The notes under the pieces: model-generated
The model's input: the letters and a program-made list of their open reading frames with translations, nothing else
The model's database searches: none
What the model was told of the DNA's origin: nothing
Position numbers and translations under genes: made by a program
Shown: piece after piece, positions 1 to 12,000 of the stretch
How the letters are laid out: the number at the start of each line of letters is the position of its first letter
How positions within the stretch are numbered: position 1 is the first letter of the stretch
NCBI RefSeq assembly: GCF_905220415.1
Contig: NC_059558.1
Span: 880,501 to 944,500, forward strand
Length of the DNA: 64,000 nt
Reading direction: 5' to 3'
DNA from: Colias croceus
Taxonomy: Eukaryota; Arthropoda; Insecta; Lepidoptera; Pieridae

Positions 1-1545
1 CATAGCTAAAGGGAATGCTAAATATATCCACAAAACTGTGAAGTAATCAAAGTATGCGCCGATCAAGTACATTATCAGGAATCCTAGGTTTTGCAGCAGG
101 ACTGATACGGATCCTAGGACGCCTATAAGATTGTTCTGACTCAGTTCGCGGATGTAGACTGTTGTGACAGCAAATGCACCAGACGCTGACATCCCAGCGG
201 CTGCTCTTGCTATGGAAAGAGCTATTAGATTGGGTAGCATTATCCTGAGTAGGATCGAGAACTGGAAAAGATTTAGTAGGCATTATTTCTTTGCACAATA
301 TTAAAATAATAAAATAATGTACGTATGAATAAAATATAAAGGGGTGAAGCATAAGATTTAAGGTTACATTGATGACCTACGGTTTGAAGGAAAAATTTAT
401 AGAAGCAATAATATGATTTCTTGGCAAATTCTGCGATGACATAATTCAAGAAAAGCATGCTTATGAAGTGATACTTTATTGTTTTACTTACAATTGCTGG
501 AATCGTAACGGAGAAGACGATCCATTTTCTACCATATCTATCTGTTAATAAAGCAAAAATTGGCACAACCAGCGCTGAAGATAAGCAGTTGATGCTGGCC
601 AGTAAAGATATTTCCTGGTTTGTTAATGGAGCACCTAGAGGAGAGTCAGCAGCTTGTAGCTTCTTCGTAATGGGAGATATCCAGGCTGCTTCCAGGCCAT
701 ATATCATAAAGCCCATGCTGGCTAAAGATTGAAATTTTATGTATTTTATGAGAAATGGTAATGGTAAGATATAATATTATCACTACATAGTATAAAACAA
801 AATAGGTAAATCTAGGATCGTATTTAAGGAATTCATTAATTCCTTCTTTCTTCATTTTTAATTTAGCGAGACTTTTCATTATTTAATTCGTCTTCTTCAA
901 AACTCTTGTATTTATATTTTTATTTGTTTTTTTTTTTATTATATTTAAATTATTACTTAGTATTAACTAAATACATGCAATTGAAATGTATACAAGTTAA
1001 ATTATTAATTAAATATAGTTAAAATCTTTCTCATTCTGTTTTATTTATCATACTTAATTCTTTCCTTTATTGGATCTGATTTTTACTAATTATTCTTTAA
1101 AGTTTTAACCTATTATATATTACGTCTTTTCGTCGATCCACTCATTCGATTATAAATTTATACTGTATAAAATAAATCTGTAGAAGGGTCAATTCTGTAC
1201 ATTGAAAATATTGAAAAAATAAATAGCAGGGGGTGTTACTGGATCGATACCAAACCCAAATATGTGATAAATTTTTTTTTGTCTGTCTGTCTGTATGTGA
1301 AGGCATCACGTGAAAACTAACGGTTCGATTTCGATGAAACTTGGTATAATTATACCTTATTATCCTGGGCGTAAAATAGGATACTTTTCATCCCGTAAAA
1401 ATACGTAGAAAAAAATAAATCTTAATTTTTCCGCGCGGACGGAGTCGCGGGCCGAAGCTAGTTGAAAATAAAAATTGAAATAAATACCTATTATAGAATA
1501 AATCCATTGCCAATAAGTATGACCACTATTCGTTTTCACCGTCAT
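1..1545 (-). CDS. Tret1-like: Tret1-like sugar transporter A (5' part, cut by window start)
   Basis: Predicted facilitated trehalose/sugar transporter of the MFS sugar porter family, a plasma-membrane protein with 12 expected membrane helices. Visible exons are 1545-1488 (begins MTVKTNSGHTYWQW), 721-492 and 261-1; the third exon runs off the window and four more are expected beyond it. Exon 2 contains the loop 2-3 sugar porter motif as TDRYGRKW, where the paralogues have ADRFGRKW. The start is the only ATG that aligns with the starts of copies B, C and D. Exon 1 is one codon shorter than in the paralogues. Intron 1 is short (766 bp) and contains a Helitron-like element. No stop codon or frameshift is seen in the visible part. 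Substrate (trehalose or another sugar) is inferred from family resemblance only. Confidence 0.88.
1160..1461 (+). mobile_element. Helitron-like non-autonomous element (GTCTG family)
   Basis: It shares its whole length with copies at 17361-17861, 18569-18878 and 54870-55319: a GTCTG/CAGAC microsatellite, a GGCATCACGTG stretch and a GC-rich 3' hairpin ending in CTAG (1458-1461). It lies in intron 1 of transporter A, about 26 bp from the exon 1 donor. The 5' end is diffuse. Confidence 0.7.
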
Positions 1546-1561
1546 TTTGAACTTTTTAACA

Positions 1562-1780
1562 CACTAAATTATTTCACTATTTTATTTCAGTTAACAGTAG
1601 AACACTGAATGGGTTCTTTAAATAACCATATTACTTAAAGCTACCTTATCAGATAGTTTCATTGTTTTAATTGTTCAAATATCTGTCTGTATCGAAATAT
1701 ATATGTTTAAATCAGGTTATTTTGTTGTCTTTTTGATACGGCAATCTAATAACGATCAAATGTTATTTTTAAACTTATTA
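1562..1780 (-). promoter_or_regulatory. Conserved promoter-proximal block of transporter A
   Basis: This block upstream of the ATG is recognisably shared with 15694-15900, 24193-24400 and 32884-33078, each just before a Tret1-like start. It contains CTTATCAGATAG (1645-1656; TGATAAG on the gene strand), a GATA-factor type site about 100 bp from the ATG, and a conserved TTTGATACGGCAATCTA stretch. The transcription start and any function are inferred. Confidence 0.5.
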
Positions 1781-2748
1781 TATAAATAATAGTTTCATTG
1801 AGATAAAAAAAACCCGGCAAAGTGCGATTCCAACTCACGCATCGAGGGTTCCGTTTGCATTAAAAAGGTATTATAATAGGTACCTAAATACATATTTTTT
1901 ACTAAATTAATGTATAAACATTACATATTGCAATGTGGAAAGCCGTAGACGCATAAACTTAAGAAAAATGTTTCTTTTTCGCTTTAGTAATATTTTTTTT
2001 ATCATTAGCTGTGTCGTGCGGGTAAAATCAAGTATTTCTACGGCTCTTGTGTTATTCTAATTCATAACATAATATATATACTGTTAAGTTTAATCCAAAT
2101 CCGTCCAGTAGTTTTTCATGTAAGAGACCATACATACATTCTTCCTCACAAACGTTCGCATTTATAATATAAGTAAGATGGGATTTAACACAGAATAGCA
2201 TCACTACAAAATTTTTTAATTCATGCATCGTTGAAGAAGAGGCTGATTTTAAATCTCACGAACTGCTTATTTTAACTAAAATTCTAATTACAGGATATTA
2301 TTTTATTTTTAATAACTATACAATGACTCCTTATTTAAATTACATGTTATTGTAAAAAAAAAAACTGGAGGCGTCAAGGGACACCCGGTTGGAACGAAGT
2401 TCTATGAGAGAAAGAGAGACAGACAGAGAAACAACCGCACGCCTCACAACTTTAGTTAAAAGTGTAGTTACAACTTTTCTTCTTAATTTTTCCGTCTAGT
2501 CCCCTTTCGCAACGCGCGATAAAGTACTTCGTTCCAATAAAAATATGGACATGGATGGCCAATTTATTTTTATGAAATGTAGCCTCAATTTATATTAATC
2601 TGCCCAGTAATTTTACGTTTTTTTTACGAACATACAAAGACTGAAAAAAATACTACCCATTTGGGTCCTAAAAAAATTGAATAATAATAATTAAAAAAAA
2701 TATATTTGATGTACATGGTGCATTATAAATGGTGTGATTACTGAGTTA

Positions 2749-2917
2749 TCTAATATATAAAAATCAATGCCACTTTTCGTTGTAATTCCATAACTCGAGA
2801 ACGGCTGAACCGATTTCGATAATTCTTTTTTTATTATATTCCTTGAAGTACGAGGATGGTTCTTATGTAGAGAAAACGTTAATATGTACCACGGGCGAAG
2901 CCGGGGCGGACCGCTAG
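2749..2917 (+). mobile_element. Helitron-like short element
   Basis: Starts TCTAATATATAAAAATC and ends in the hairpin GGGCGAAGCCGGGGCGGACCG followed by CTAG, with T after it. The matching spot in the 5' flank of copy B (around 16830) lacks it. Confidence 0.65.
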
Positions 2918-2999
2918 TATATGATATTTTACATATATATTTTTGGAAGTGTATGTAATGCATCGTTTTAAACAATGTGATTGTTTGAAGACATAATAT

Positions 3000-3285
3000 A
3001 AACTCAACCTCAAACATTTATTCATTCAATCAGACATCTTCTAGAACCTTTGAATCTTCATTACCTACATATTTTTATCATTTACCACCGATTCCGAAAG
3101 CAGTATCTATGGAGAAAAACTCTTTTAAAATCATGTCAATATTACACATTAATTTTACAAAATATGTAACTACAAATATATATATCTAATAATATGCCAA
3201 AGAACTGTCCTGTGGTTCTTACCCAACAGCCCTCCATGGGTTTTCATCTTTAGTATATTCCATACAAGAATGATGATCCATGATG
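3000..3285. repeat. Interspersed repeat (CCACCGATTC family)
   Basis: Shares a CAAACATTTATT start, the CCACCGATTC core and a CTGTCCTGTGGTTCTTAC end with 17052-17360 and 63530-63800, and in part with 48831-48975. The 3000 and 17052 copies predate the A/B duplication because they sit at the same place in both flanks. It may be the 3' end of a LINE; the class is not determined. Confidence 0.6.
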
Positions 3286-3890
3286 GCTGATGCAATCGTT
3301 TCATTTATTGATACTACTACTACCTACGTAATAAATAATAAATATTTACTTATATAATAAGTATATATACTACTGGTATTAAAATCTTAAATTATGACGA
3401 AGCAGATCTCAATACAAGAAATATAAATAAATCTTCATATAAATATTCGCTAGCAAGTGCTTTTTCCCATTTTTCAAGAAGCCTTTGCACTTTATCTAAA
3501 TACGATAACATCCTCTTTGTTTTAACTTGGTTTTAACTAAATATTTTGAATGGAAGTTTATTATTACAGGAATATTTTACAAACGTTAGTAAATAGTTTC
3601 ATGATTTATCAAATAATATGATTTTTTACGTAGAAAAAAGATTGTGGATAGCTTATCTTGGAACATTTTCCATTTCGTTGAAAGATCCCAAATATTATTA
3701 ATGCGAAAGTAACTCTGTCTTCTCTTCTTCGCGGCCCAACCATGGAAAATTATCACTTCAAAATATAAGTAGGTATCACCTTTTGCAAAAAGGAGGGCCT
3801 TTTGTTCGTTACAATCTCTACGTTTTGATGGTGTAAAAAACATACGGTACCAAAGTAAATGTTCTCAGAGCATACAAGCAGTGTGATAAT

Positions 3891-4560
3891 GACCTTTTAT
3901 GAAAACAGGCACATTTCTTGAACTATATAATATATTCAATATAATAATTATGTACATTTATTACGCTTAAAAGCTCCCCCCCTCCTCCCACTTGCTGAAC
4001 TCGGATCAACCGTAGTTAATGACGTCATACTGCATAATTACGCATCATGAAAAGTCTGTCCGTCTCTCTGGCGCGCAGACTAGCTTATGAGAGTGAAGGG
4101 GACATTTATGGTTTTAAGCTATTGCATAGCTTCTGTCGCGGGCTTGAGCGCGGGGACCGAATCGAGAAATTTCGTAACGAAAAAACCTCACGCTCCCCAC
4201 TCCGACGGGCGGAGGTGTGGCTTGAAGGCATAGCATGCAATAGCACAACCGCCCCAGTCCCCGAGTGCCACACGTCGTTTTTATTTTGCAATTGTTTATA
4301 AAATTTATACAGGGTGAATGGTGATGTAATTTAAACAAAGACTAAACAAAGTTAGGTATATCTACTACTAACTATATAGGTATTCGACGAGATACTTCGC
4401 GGCACGCGGATAAGAATATTTTTTTACTTTAACTACCTAGGTTGAATTATGTAATTATTTTAATAAGTTTTGTAAACAAAATGTAAACGCCGTATGTTAA
4501 AATTTTCATACATAGCTAAACATTATTTTATTTTAATGTAGTATCTCTTACGTGCTAGGG
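3891..4560. other. Intergenic, includes a GC-rich patch, no gene recognised
   Basis: The patch at about 3975-4300 is richer in GC than its surroundings and contains an inverted GCTATTGCATAGC-type motif. Short open frames of 60-84 codons exist on both strands but show no domain and no splice context. It is probably a dispersed repeat. Confidence 0.35.
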
Positions 4561-4619
4561 TTTCGCTTGTATTGTTTCTTGGGAGTGAGAGCATAATATT
4601 GTGTTATTTGTATTATTTT

Positions 4620-6130
4620 TATCGTTATTTTTAAAAGGGGAATTATAAAACGAGCGAACAAAAAAAAAACTTTGCGACTGATGATGACATACTGTTTTAA
4701 TAACTTGAGCGGTATGAATTTGACTAAGCGAAAAATTAACTAAACTGACGACGAATATTGATTTATAATAAAATCCAGAACGAGCTTACAAAAAGTGGAT
4801 TGTGATAAATCCATTTGAGATATTAAAATTTTATTCGAGCGACTTCATTACTAAGTGAGCGACTGGAAATACAGAGAGGGCAACTTCAATATTAAGATAG
4901 ATTCGATTTTTCTAAGTGAGGTTATACTTAGCGAACTACTAAAAAGTTCACTTTGAGCAAAATTTTGTAAGCTGCTTTATTAATGATTATTGGTTACTGA
5001 TATTCTATTTGAGGGCTTATGTTTTTTATTTTGATACGCTTTTTTTAATTAAAACTACAGATTTTTAAATGCGCGCGATTTCTGTCTTCCGATATGGTAG
5101 CCCAGTGGTCATTAGTAAACTCTTTGTTACCTGAGGCACCTACTAAGTATTGAGCTTCGACAATGGACGGAAGCTTACATCTGGGCGAAGAAAAGCATAA
5201 ATATAAAGATAGTAGCATCGGATCCTACCAAAATAGTATATTTGATTTGCAACGAAAATGATTTAAACTACAATGATCGTTGGCATACTTTTGACGAGTA
5301 TAAAAAGCAGTCAGTTGCTTTCCAGAAAGCCACATTGCCAAATTTGGACTGTCAAAAAGGATCGTGCGACTGTCCCGAATTTTTCAATAGATATGTATGC
5401 AAACACGTTTTGGGGCTAGCAATTCGGCTCAAACTAACAACACCGCCACTGGAAGCAATAATGATACCCATTGGACAAAAAAGAAAACGAGGCCGGCCCA
5501 CTAAGTCCAAGCCAGCACTTATTTACCAGTGACGATGCGTAGTAGGGCTCCTCATACCTATCAATGTTTCTTAGTATTAATAAGAAGTTTTTTTTTAGTT
5601 GACTGAAGCGTCTTATTTTATTTTTTGTTCATTTGATTGAAATAAATGCATGCATAGGTATTACTTTATTTTTACGGAGTACATTGTTTTATTTAATAAC
5701 CCTTATAGGTACAATATACAGTTACAGTTATTTCAATAATAAAATTTCTCAACTAATAGAATAGTGTTTCTTCAAATAGTTATTTCATATTATTTTTATT
5801 TTTTTAAATGTGAGCTCATTATACTCTGCTCATATAAGTATAAATAGTATTTTTCAAAGTGTTTTTTGTATTCGAAACACTTAAAAATACATTTGCCAAA
5901 TATTGAAAAAAATGCAGGACGTAACGTTGACACTCAAACAAATATTAGGTCGCTCAAAATATATTATGAAGCTGCTCATTTTGTATTTTAAGTAACTCAA
6001 ATAAATGTTTGTAAATTGCTGTTCTGTTGATTTCTCGTCACTCGCAGTCAGTCGCTCACTTAGTAATTCTATAACCCAAATTCATTAATTTTGACACGAA
6101 CTGTAATTTACAGTCACTCGTTTTATTGCT
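4620..6130 (+). mobile_element. Degenerate MULE-type DNA transposon
   Basis: It encloses a transposase C-terminal fragment (5119-5532). Sequence on both sides of that fragment reappears in the same order, inverted and without the coding part, at 28100-28800; shared landmarks are AAAAAGTTCACTTT, TTAGTTGACTG.AGCGTCTTA and GCAGGACGTAACGTT. Ends and target duplication are not resolved. Confidence 0.5.
5119..5532 (+). pseudogene. MULE-like transposase C-terminal fragment with SWIM zinc finger
   Basis: The open frame runs from just after an in-frame stop at 5116 to a TGA at 5530-5532 and lacks a convincing start. It reads a CDCPEF...CKHVLGLAI SWIM zinc-binding signature (CxCx(n)CxH) followed by a basic AT-hook-like stretch, KRKRGRPTKSK. 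A SWIM finger at the C-terminus is typical of Mutator-like transposases, but some host proteins also carry one. The DDE catalytic domain is missing, so this is a relic. It could alternatively be a domesticated exon, but no splice partner is visible. Confidence 0.55.
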
Positions 6131-6174
6131 ACCCTTTTGAAAATGGCATGAATTTTATTTATTATTTGATAATT

Positions 6175-7159
6175 AGCTATGTCCACACTATGCACTTTCA
6201 TCTTCAACTTTCGTCTTCATCTTTCTATTCAACTTTCGTTTGTCGCTTTCAATATTGAATTCAATATTGACTGCGTTAACGAACGCAACGCCAGTATAGG
6301 TAGTCATTTACCTAGTTCATTCGTAGTTTGTCAGCTTGTGGAAACATGTGCGACGACAACATTTTACTTAGTGGAATATGTGCTGCTTACTTGGTCATAA
6401 GAAATTCCAGAAAAAAAGAACCAAGCGAAAGTTTTGGATACGAGGCTATTACAATAATCGAAGTAATGTGATTATGAGAGAACTACGAGAAGATAAAGAT
6501 AGGTATTCTTTTTAAAAATTTTACGCATATGTCTGAAAAAAAATTCGATAGACTTTTGAAATTGATTACACCATCTTGTTGTTGAACGCTTTGTGGCACA
6601 GAAATCCACCAGACGCGGGATCATCTTTCGCAGCGCGCGCTATGCTTTCAACTGTCAAAAACGCATGCGTCAAGGGCATGCGTTTTTGACAGTTGTGTTG
6701 ACAGTTGTGTGGACATAGCTACCAGCTAGCTGGTACGTCCACACTGTGCCTTGCACACAGAACAGCGCGCGCTGCGAAAGACGTTTCCAGTATCTGGTGG
6801 ATTTCTGTGCCACAAAGCGTATTTAAAAAGAATATCTTTATCTTCTCGTAGTTCTCTCATAATCACATTACTTCGATTATTGTAATAGCCTCGTATCCAA
6901 AACTTTCGCTTGGTTCTTTTTTTCTGGAATTTCTTATGACCAAGTAAGCAGCACATATTCCACTAAGTAAAATGTTGTCGTCGCACATGTTTCCACAAGC
7001 TGACAAACTACGAATGAACTAGGTAAATGACTACCTATACTGGCGTTGCGTTCGTTAACGCAGTCAATATTGAATTCAATATTGAAAGCGACAAACGAAA
7101 GTTGAATAGAAAGATGAAGACGAAAGTTGAAGATGAAAGTGCATAGTGTGGACATAGCT
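6175..7159. mobile_element. PIF/Harbinger-derived palindromic (fold-back) element
   Basis: Two nearly identical arms of about 480 bp face each other: an identical 73-codon frame occurs at 6179-6400 on plus and 6934-7155 on minus. Outer ends are AGCTATGTCCACACTATG and its reverse complement, flanked by a 3-bp duplication ATT (6172-6174 and 7160-7162). An internal end (GTGTGGACATAGCT, to 6720) meets the second arm at ACCAGCTAGCTGGT, so two units appear joined head to head. The arms carry a remnant resembling the N-terminus of a Harbinger transposase (KKRTKRKFWIRGYYNNR, then a LREDKD motif). It is flanked by transporter A upstream sequence and B downstream sequence. Confidence 0.75.
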
Positions 7160-7162
7160 ATT

Positions 7163-7435
7163 GAATGATTTTCATTATTATATTACAATAATTGATTATA
7201 AGAATAAATAATTAAGTTCATCGATTGAGTTACTTTTAAATTTTTATTTTACATAATATAAATTACGAGAGCTTTCATTCTCTGTGTAAACATGCGTAGG
7301 GCATTCTTTCGTTGTTCTTAGTACGTTCGAACCTTAGATCATCGAACAGATTCTATGCAATGTTCTAATACTTAACAACGCTGAATACGAGTTTTCGTTT
7401 ACACTGTCTAAAAGATCAAGAATGCTATTCCTCTT
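7163..7435. other. Intergenic, nothing recognised
   Basis: AT-rich spacer between the Harbinger palindrome and the next MITE. No coding or repeat signal is seen. Confidence 0.4.
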
Positions 7436-8037
7436 GGTCTAAGATCCGAATATAAGTCGAAATACAACGGCGTGATAATTGATTGAGACCAATTTTATAA
7501 TAAATTTAGTGTATTAAAAAATGTATACAAAATGGGTTGACTGGGAAAATCCTGGACAGGAAATTTTTAATGAATTAAAAAAAACTTTTTTTTTTATTAT
7601 TTGCAGTATCAACATAATAAAAAAAAATTATAATAGACTTAAAGTATGAAACCTACAGAATGTGCAGTCATAGTCGTTTTCTAATATTTACCGGGACAAA
7701 CGGCTAGATTGGCAGGTATAAACAGGTATGACGGTATCAGTTACTTTCACTTGATAGGATGATGAAAAAAAAAATATGTCAGCGCTGTTTTATTACAAAA
7801 TTGTTTTATTATCTCGAAACTGCAATTTAATTGCAGTTTCGAGATAATAAAAGGAAAATAAAAGACTTTTTATTATCGATAAAAAAAGGAAAATAAAAGA
7901 CTTTTTAATAATTAATAAAAAATATCCTGTCCAGGATTTTCCCAGTCATCCCTTATTTAATACACTAAATTTATTATAAAATTGGTCTCATTCTGTTTGC
8001 GGCCGTTGCATTTCGACTTATATTCGGATCTTAGACC
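7436..8037. mobile_element. Palindromic MITE (GGTCTAAG family), complete copy
   Basis: Long terminal inverted repeats begin GGTCTAAGATCCGAATATAA and end with the reverse complement; the arms continue through CCTGGACAGG and AAATCCTGG motifs. Related copies are at 20171-20766 (complete) and within 11309-11837 (one arm). The middle contains a second inverted pair around AATTGCAGTTTCGAGATAAT. No coding capacity. Confidence 0.75.
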
Positions 8038-9004
8038 ACTAGCTCAATGTTCGTTTGATGGAAATGCACCGTTACAGAAATATTTTATAAACGTAAAAAA
8101 ATAGCTTCATGATCGTTTATCAATTATTAATATTTTACGTAGAAAACGATTATGGATAGCTTTTCTTTGAACTTTTTCCATTTCGTTGACAGAATGATCG
8201 TAAATGTTCTAGATAATTAATAACTCTTCTTCACGGTCCAACCACTGAACCGATTTGGATGAAATTTGGTACATGGATAGCTTGAAAGAAAGGACAAATG
8301 AGGTTTTATCCCGGAAATTCCACGGGAACGGAGCGAAAAACATTGCATTAGCGATCCTGTATTCAAGGATAAGAAGCCATTCGGAATGAAATACGAGATG
8401 TATAAGTACAATAATCTTTTTTTATTAAAAATTGGTAAACTTAAATACAAATAATAGCTAAAATTAACATCATTGGCATTCTTTCCTGTAGCTAAACTTT
8501 GATGAGTTGTCTAATGTCTTCGGTGGTCATCATCCCATTTCCCCTAGTGGGGTAAGAGGCAGATGCATTATACATCTGTTTCACGGGTCGATTTTCTTTA
8601 GGGACAAGTTGGTGATCAGCCTTCTGTATCCTGCCAGACCGAGACCTTTTTTTTTTCTTCGTCTCCACCTGGAATCGGACCCAGGACACCTTGGTTCTAT
8701 GCTCACGCGTCAACCACTGTACCGAGGAGGCGAATAAAAGGTAAAGATCAATCATTAGACACAAAAATCATTATTATCATTTACGACGGAATAATTTCTA
8801 TTAATAGTGTTTGTGTTGTTTGATAATTTGTGGTAATACTATTAAAGGTATCACTATACAGCCAAGACTTACATTTTATCTACATCAAACATAAAATCTT
8901 CTAAACAAGACTGTCATCAAACAAAAAGACAAAAAAAAATTTGAAATGACCTTATGCAGAAAACAAAAATTGCCAACACAACAAATAGGTACGTTTCTTT
9001 TCCA
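8038..9004. other. 3' flank of transporter B, partly duplicated
   Basis: 8370-8526 and 8745-8900 match the 3' flank of copy C (18488 to about 19090), for example GCCATTCGGAATGAAATACG and TTACGACGGAATAA. The segment between them is a SINE absent from C. 8040-8200 is a further diverged copy of sequence at 3560-3730. No gene is seen. Confidence 0.6.
8527..8735 (-). mobile_element. tRNA-derived SINE
   Basis: In reverse orientation it has a tRNA-like head with a B-box-like GGTCCGATTCC, a GGTGGAGACG stretch, GTCTGGCAGGATACAGAAGG and a conserved tail around CCCCACTAGGGG. Related copies are at 44772-44935, 47950-48660 and 49270-49469. It interrupts sequence that is continuous downstream of copy C. 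Confidence 0.75.
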
Positions 9005-12000
9005 CTATTTCTTTTTCCCATTCGCTAGTTCGTCTCTAATAATTTCATCAATCTTTCCTCTCGTTTCGGGAATGAGACAGGTAATTAAAGCTCCCAATAC
9101 ATTTAGGAAACCGAAGAAAATGAACGTCGTGTGTATTCCAAAAGTATCTGTTATTGCTGCGTAGGTAAATAGCTGGGTAGCTACAGATAACCAGGCATAG
9201 GTGCATATGCAGCCCATCACTTTGGCCCGAGCCTGAAAACAGAAAACAATCCTGATAATAATCATGGTACATGAATTTGAATTCAAATAAAACTCATATC
9301 AAACTGAATTTTTACGAGACTCAATTTAAAAATTAATTTAGAATATAATATAAGCATATAAGTACAATCTCATGATGAAACAAAACTTAAACTTACTTGA
9401 AAATTAAACATTTCCGTAGTTATAATAAAAGGTAATGTCCTCACTCCTCCAGCATACAATGCCACGACTATCATCATACAAGTGATTGGTAACCAGCCAG
9501 GGATTGTATAGCCGTAGGACTGTATGAGTAGTGCTATGCCCAATCCCGCGAGAGCGATCGCTGATATGAGGTATGCTCCTATTAGGAGAGGCTGGAAGAT
9601 AAGTTTGTCATTATTATGGACAGCATCGTCATTTCAATTAAGAAGGAACATGCATGTATGAAGCTTGAAGTACAATGGGGAAATAACAGTCAAATTAGCA
9701 CTGAACCAAATTTATATTAGCTACAATGTAAATTATACCTTTCGATCAAACTTCTCCGCAATACTTGTAAATGCAAACGAAGCAATAATCATGACGATTG
9801 GAAAACTCAATGGTTGCAATTCCGGACTGATTCCGAAATTATTTCCTGTTGATTCCAATATGGCAGTTGCGTACGTTAATATTGTAAAAGCACCATTCCA
9901 CGCATATATTGTAAAGACAGAGAGCATTAATATTAAACCGCGACGCCAAGCTTTATCTTTAACTGGAAAAGAAAATATTTATTACATAATATGTTTATTC
10001 TAGAATTAAAGTACTGTGCTGTTTACTTTATTCATCTATTTTTTCCATCATCTAGGTCCTAGGACTTACATATAGCTTTCAAGTCAACTGTAGGAAGATT
10101 CCTAAACGTTTCCTGTTGATTTTGCATATATTCTATTTCAGTTTTAACTTCTTTATCATCTGTTTTTAGACCTCTTAGAAAGGCAACTGCCCTGGAGGCT
10201 TCCTGTAAAAAACACATTTGTTATTTCTTGGGAAATGTAATTTTTGCATTATTATTCTGAAATATGAAACAACTTAATTACTCACATCTATTTTCCCACG
10301 CTTAACCAAAAAGGAAGGAGATTCAGGGGCCTTTAACATTAACACTCCCATAGCCAAAGGGAATGCTAAATATATCCACAAAACTGTGAAGTAATCAAAG
10401 TATGCGCCGATCAAGTACATTATCAGGAAACCTAGGTTCTGCAGCAGGACTGATACGGATCCTAGGACGCCTATAAGATTGTTCTGGCTCAGTTCACGGA
10501 TGTAGACTGGTATGATAGCAAATGCACCAGATGCCGACATCCCAGCGGCGGCTCTTGCTATGGAAAGAGCTATTATATTTGGCAGCATTATCCTGAGTAC
10601 GACTGATAGCTGAAAAAGATTTAATAGGCATTATTTCTTTGAACAATATAATATGTATTTAATCTTATAATAATGTACGTATGAATAAAACATAATGGGG
10701 TGTAGTATAAGATTTTAAGGTTACGTTAATGATAAACTACGCTTTTAAGGAAAATTTAATGGAGTAATATGATTTCATAGCCAATTCTGCGATAAGAATT
10801 TCAGGCGTGATAATTTGTTTTACTCACAATTGCTGGAATAGTAATGGAGAAGACGACCCATTTCCTTCCAAATCTATCTGCTAATATGGCAAAAATAGGC
10901 ACAACCAGCGCTGATGATAAGGAGTTGATGCTGGCTAGTAAGGATATTTCCTGGTTTGTTACTGGAGCACCTAGAGGAGAGTCAGCAGCTTGCAGCTTCT
11001 TGGTAGTGGGAGATATCCAGGCTGCTTCCAGGCCATATATCAAAAAGCCCATGCTGGCTAAAGATTGAAATTTTATGTATTTTATTTATGAAAAACGGTT
11101 GTGTAGTAACTAGTAAGATATAATATTCACATATACACACAATTATACATACCTAGTATAAAAAAGGTATAATCTAGGATCGTATTTAAGGAATTCATTA
11201 ATTCCTTCATTCTTTATTTTTTATTATAGGTAATTTTTTTGTTATTTAAGTAAATCATCTTCTTCAAAACTCTTGTATTCATTTTTTATTAAATGTATTT
11301 AAATTATATCCTATTGGTCTAAGATCCGAATATAAGTTGAAATGCAACGGGGTGATAATAGAATGAGACCAATTTTCTAATAAATTTAGTGTATTAAAAA
11401 ATGTATTAAAAATGGGTTGACTGGGAAAATCCTGGGCAGGACATTTTTAATGAATTAAAAAAAAAATCATTTTTTTTAATAAATTGCAGTTTTGAGATAT
11501 GGGATATGAGATATGTTTTGCAAATATGGACATGGATAATCAACATAATAAAAAAAAACATATAATAGATTTAAAGTATGAAACCTACAGAACGTGCAGT
11601 CATAGTTGTTTTCTAATATTTACCGGGACAAACGGCTAGATTGGCAGGTATAAACAGGTATGTCGGTACCAGTTACTTTCACTTGATAGGATGATGAAAA
11701 AAAAATATGTCAGCGCATAAACAACTGCACCGATTTTGATGAAATTTGGCACAGATAATCTTTAGACCCTGAGAAAGAACATAGGCTACCTTTTATTGCG
11801 AAATATGTACCACGGGCGAAGCCGGGGTGGACCGCTAGTTATTAACTAAATACATGCAATTGAAATGTATACAAGTTAAATTATTATTAATAAAATATAG
11901 TTAAAATCTTTCACATTCTGTTTTATTTATCATACGTTATTTAAAATTCTTTCCTAATATTCAAATCACAAATTAAAAAAAAAAATATTTATTATCGAAG

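Larger units (their letters stand above)
1546..3890. repeat. Duplicated 5' flank of transporter A
   Basis: Non-coding. It runs collinear with the 5' flank of copy B (15679-18430) and, more loosely, with that of C (24181 to about 30090). Shared landmarks include GAACGAAGTTCTATGAGAG, AATCTGCCCAGT and GATGGCTGATGCAATCG. This shows the duplication copied the gene plus at least 2.3 kb upstream. No gene is seen in it. Confidence 0.7.

Noticed and set aside
4047..4338. Overlapping 60-84-codon ORFs on both strands
   Set aside because: GC-rich patch open in several frames, with no domain; probably a dispersed repeat.
6179..6400. 73-codon ORF present twice in opposite orientation
   Set aside because: Both copies are the arms of a transposon palindrome; no start or domain supports a host gene.
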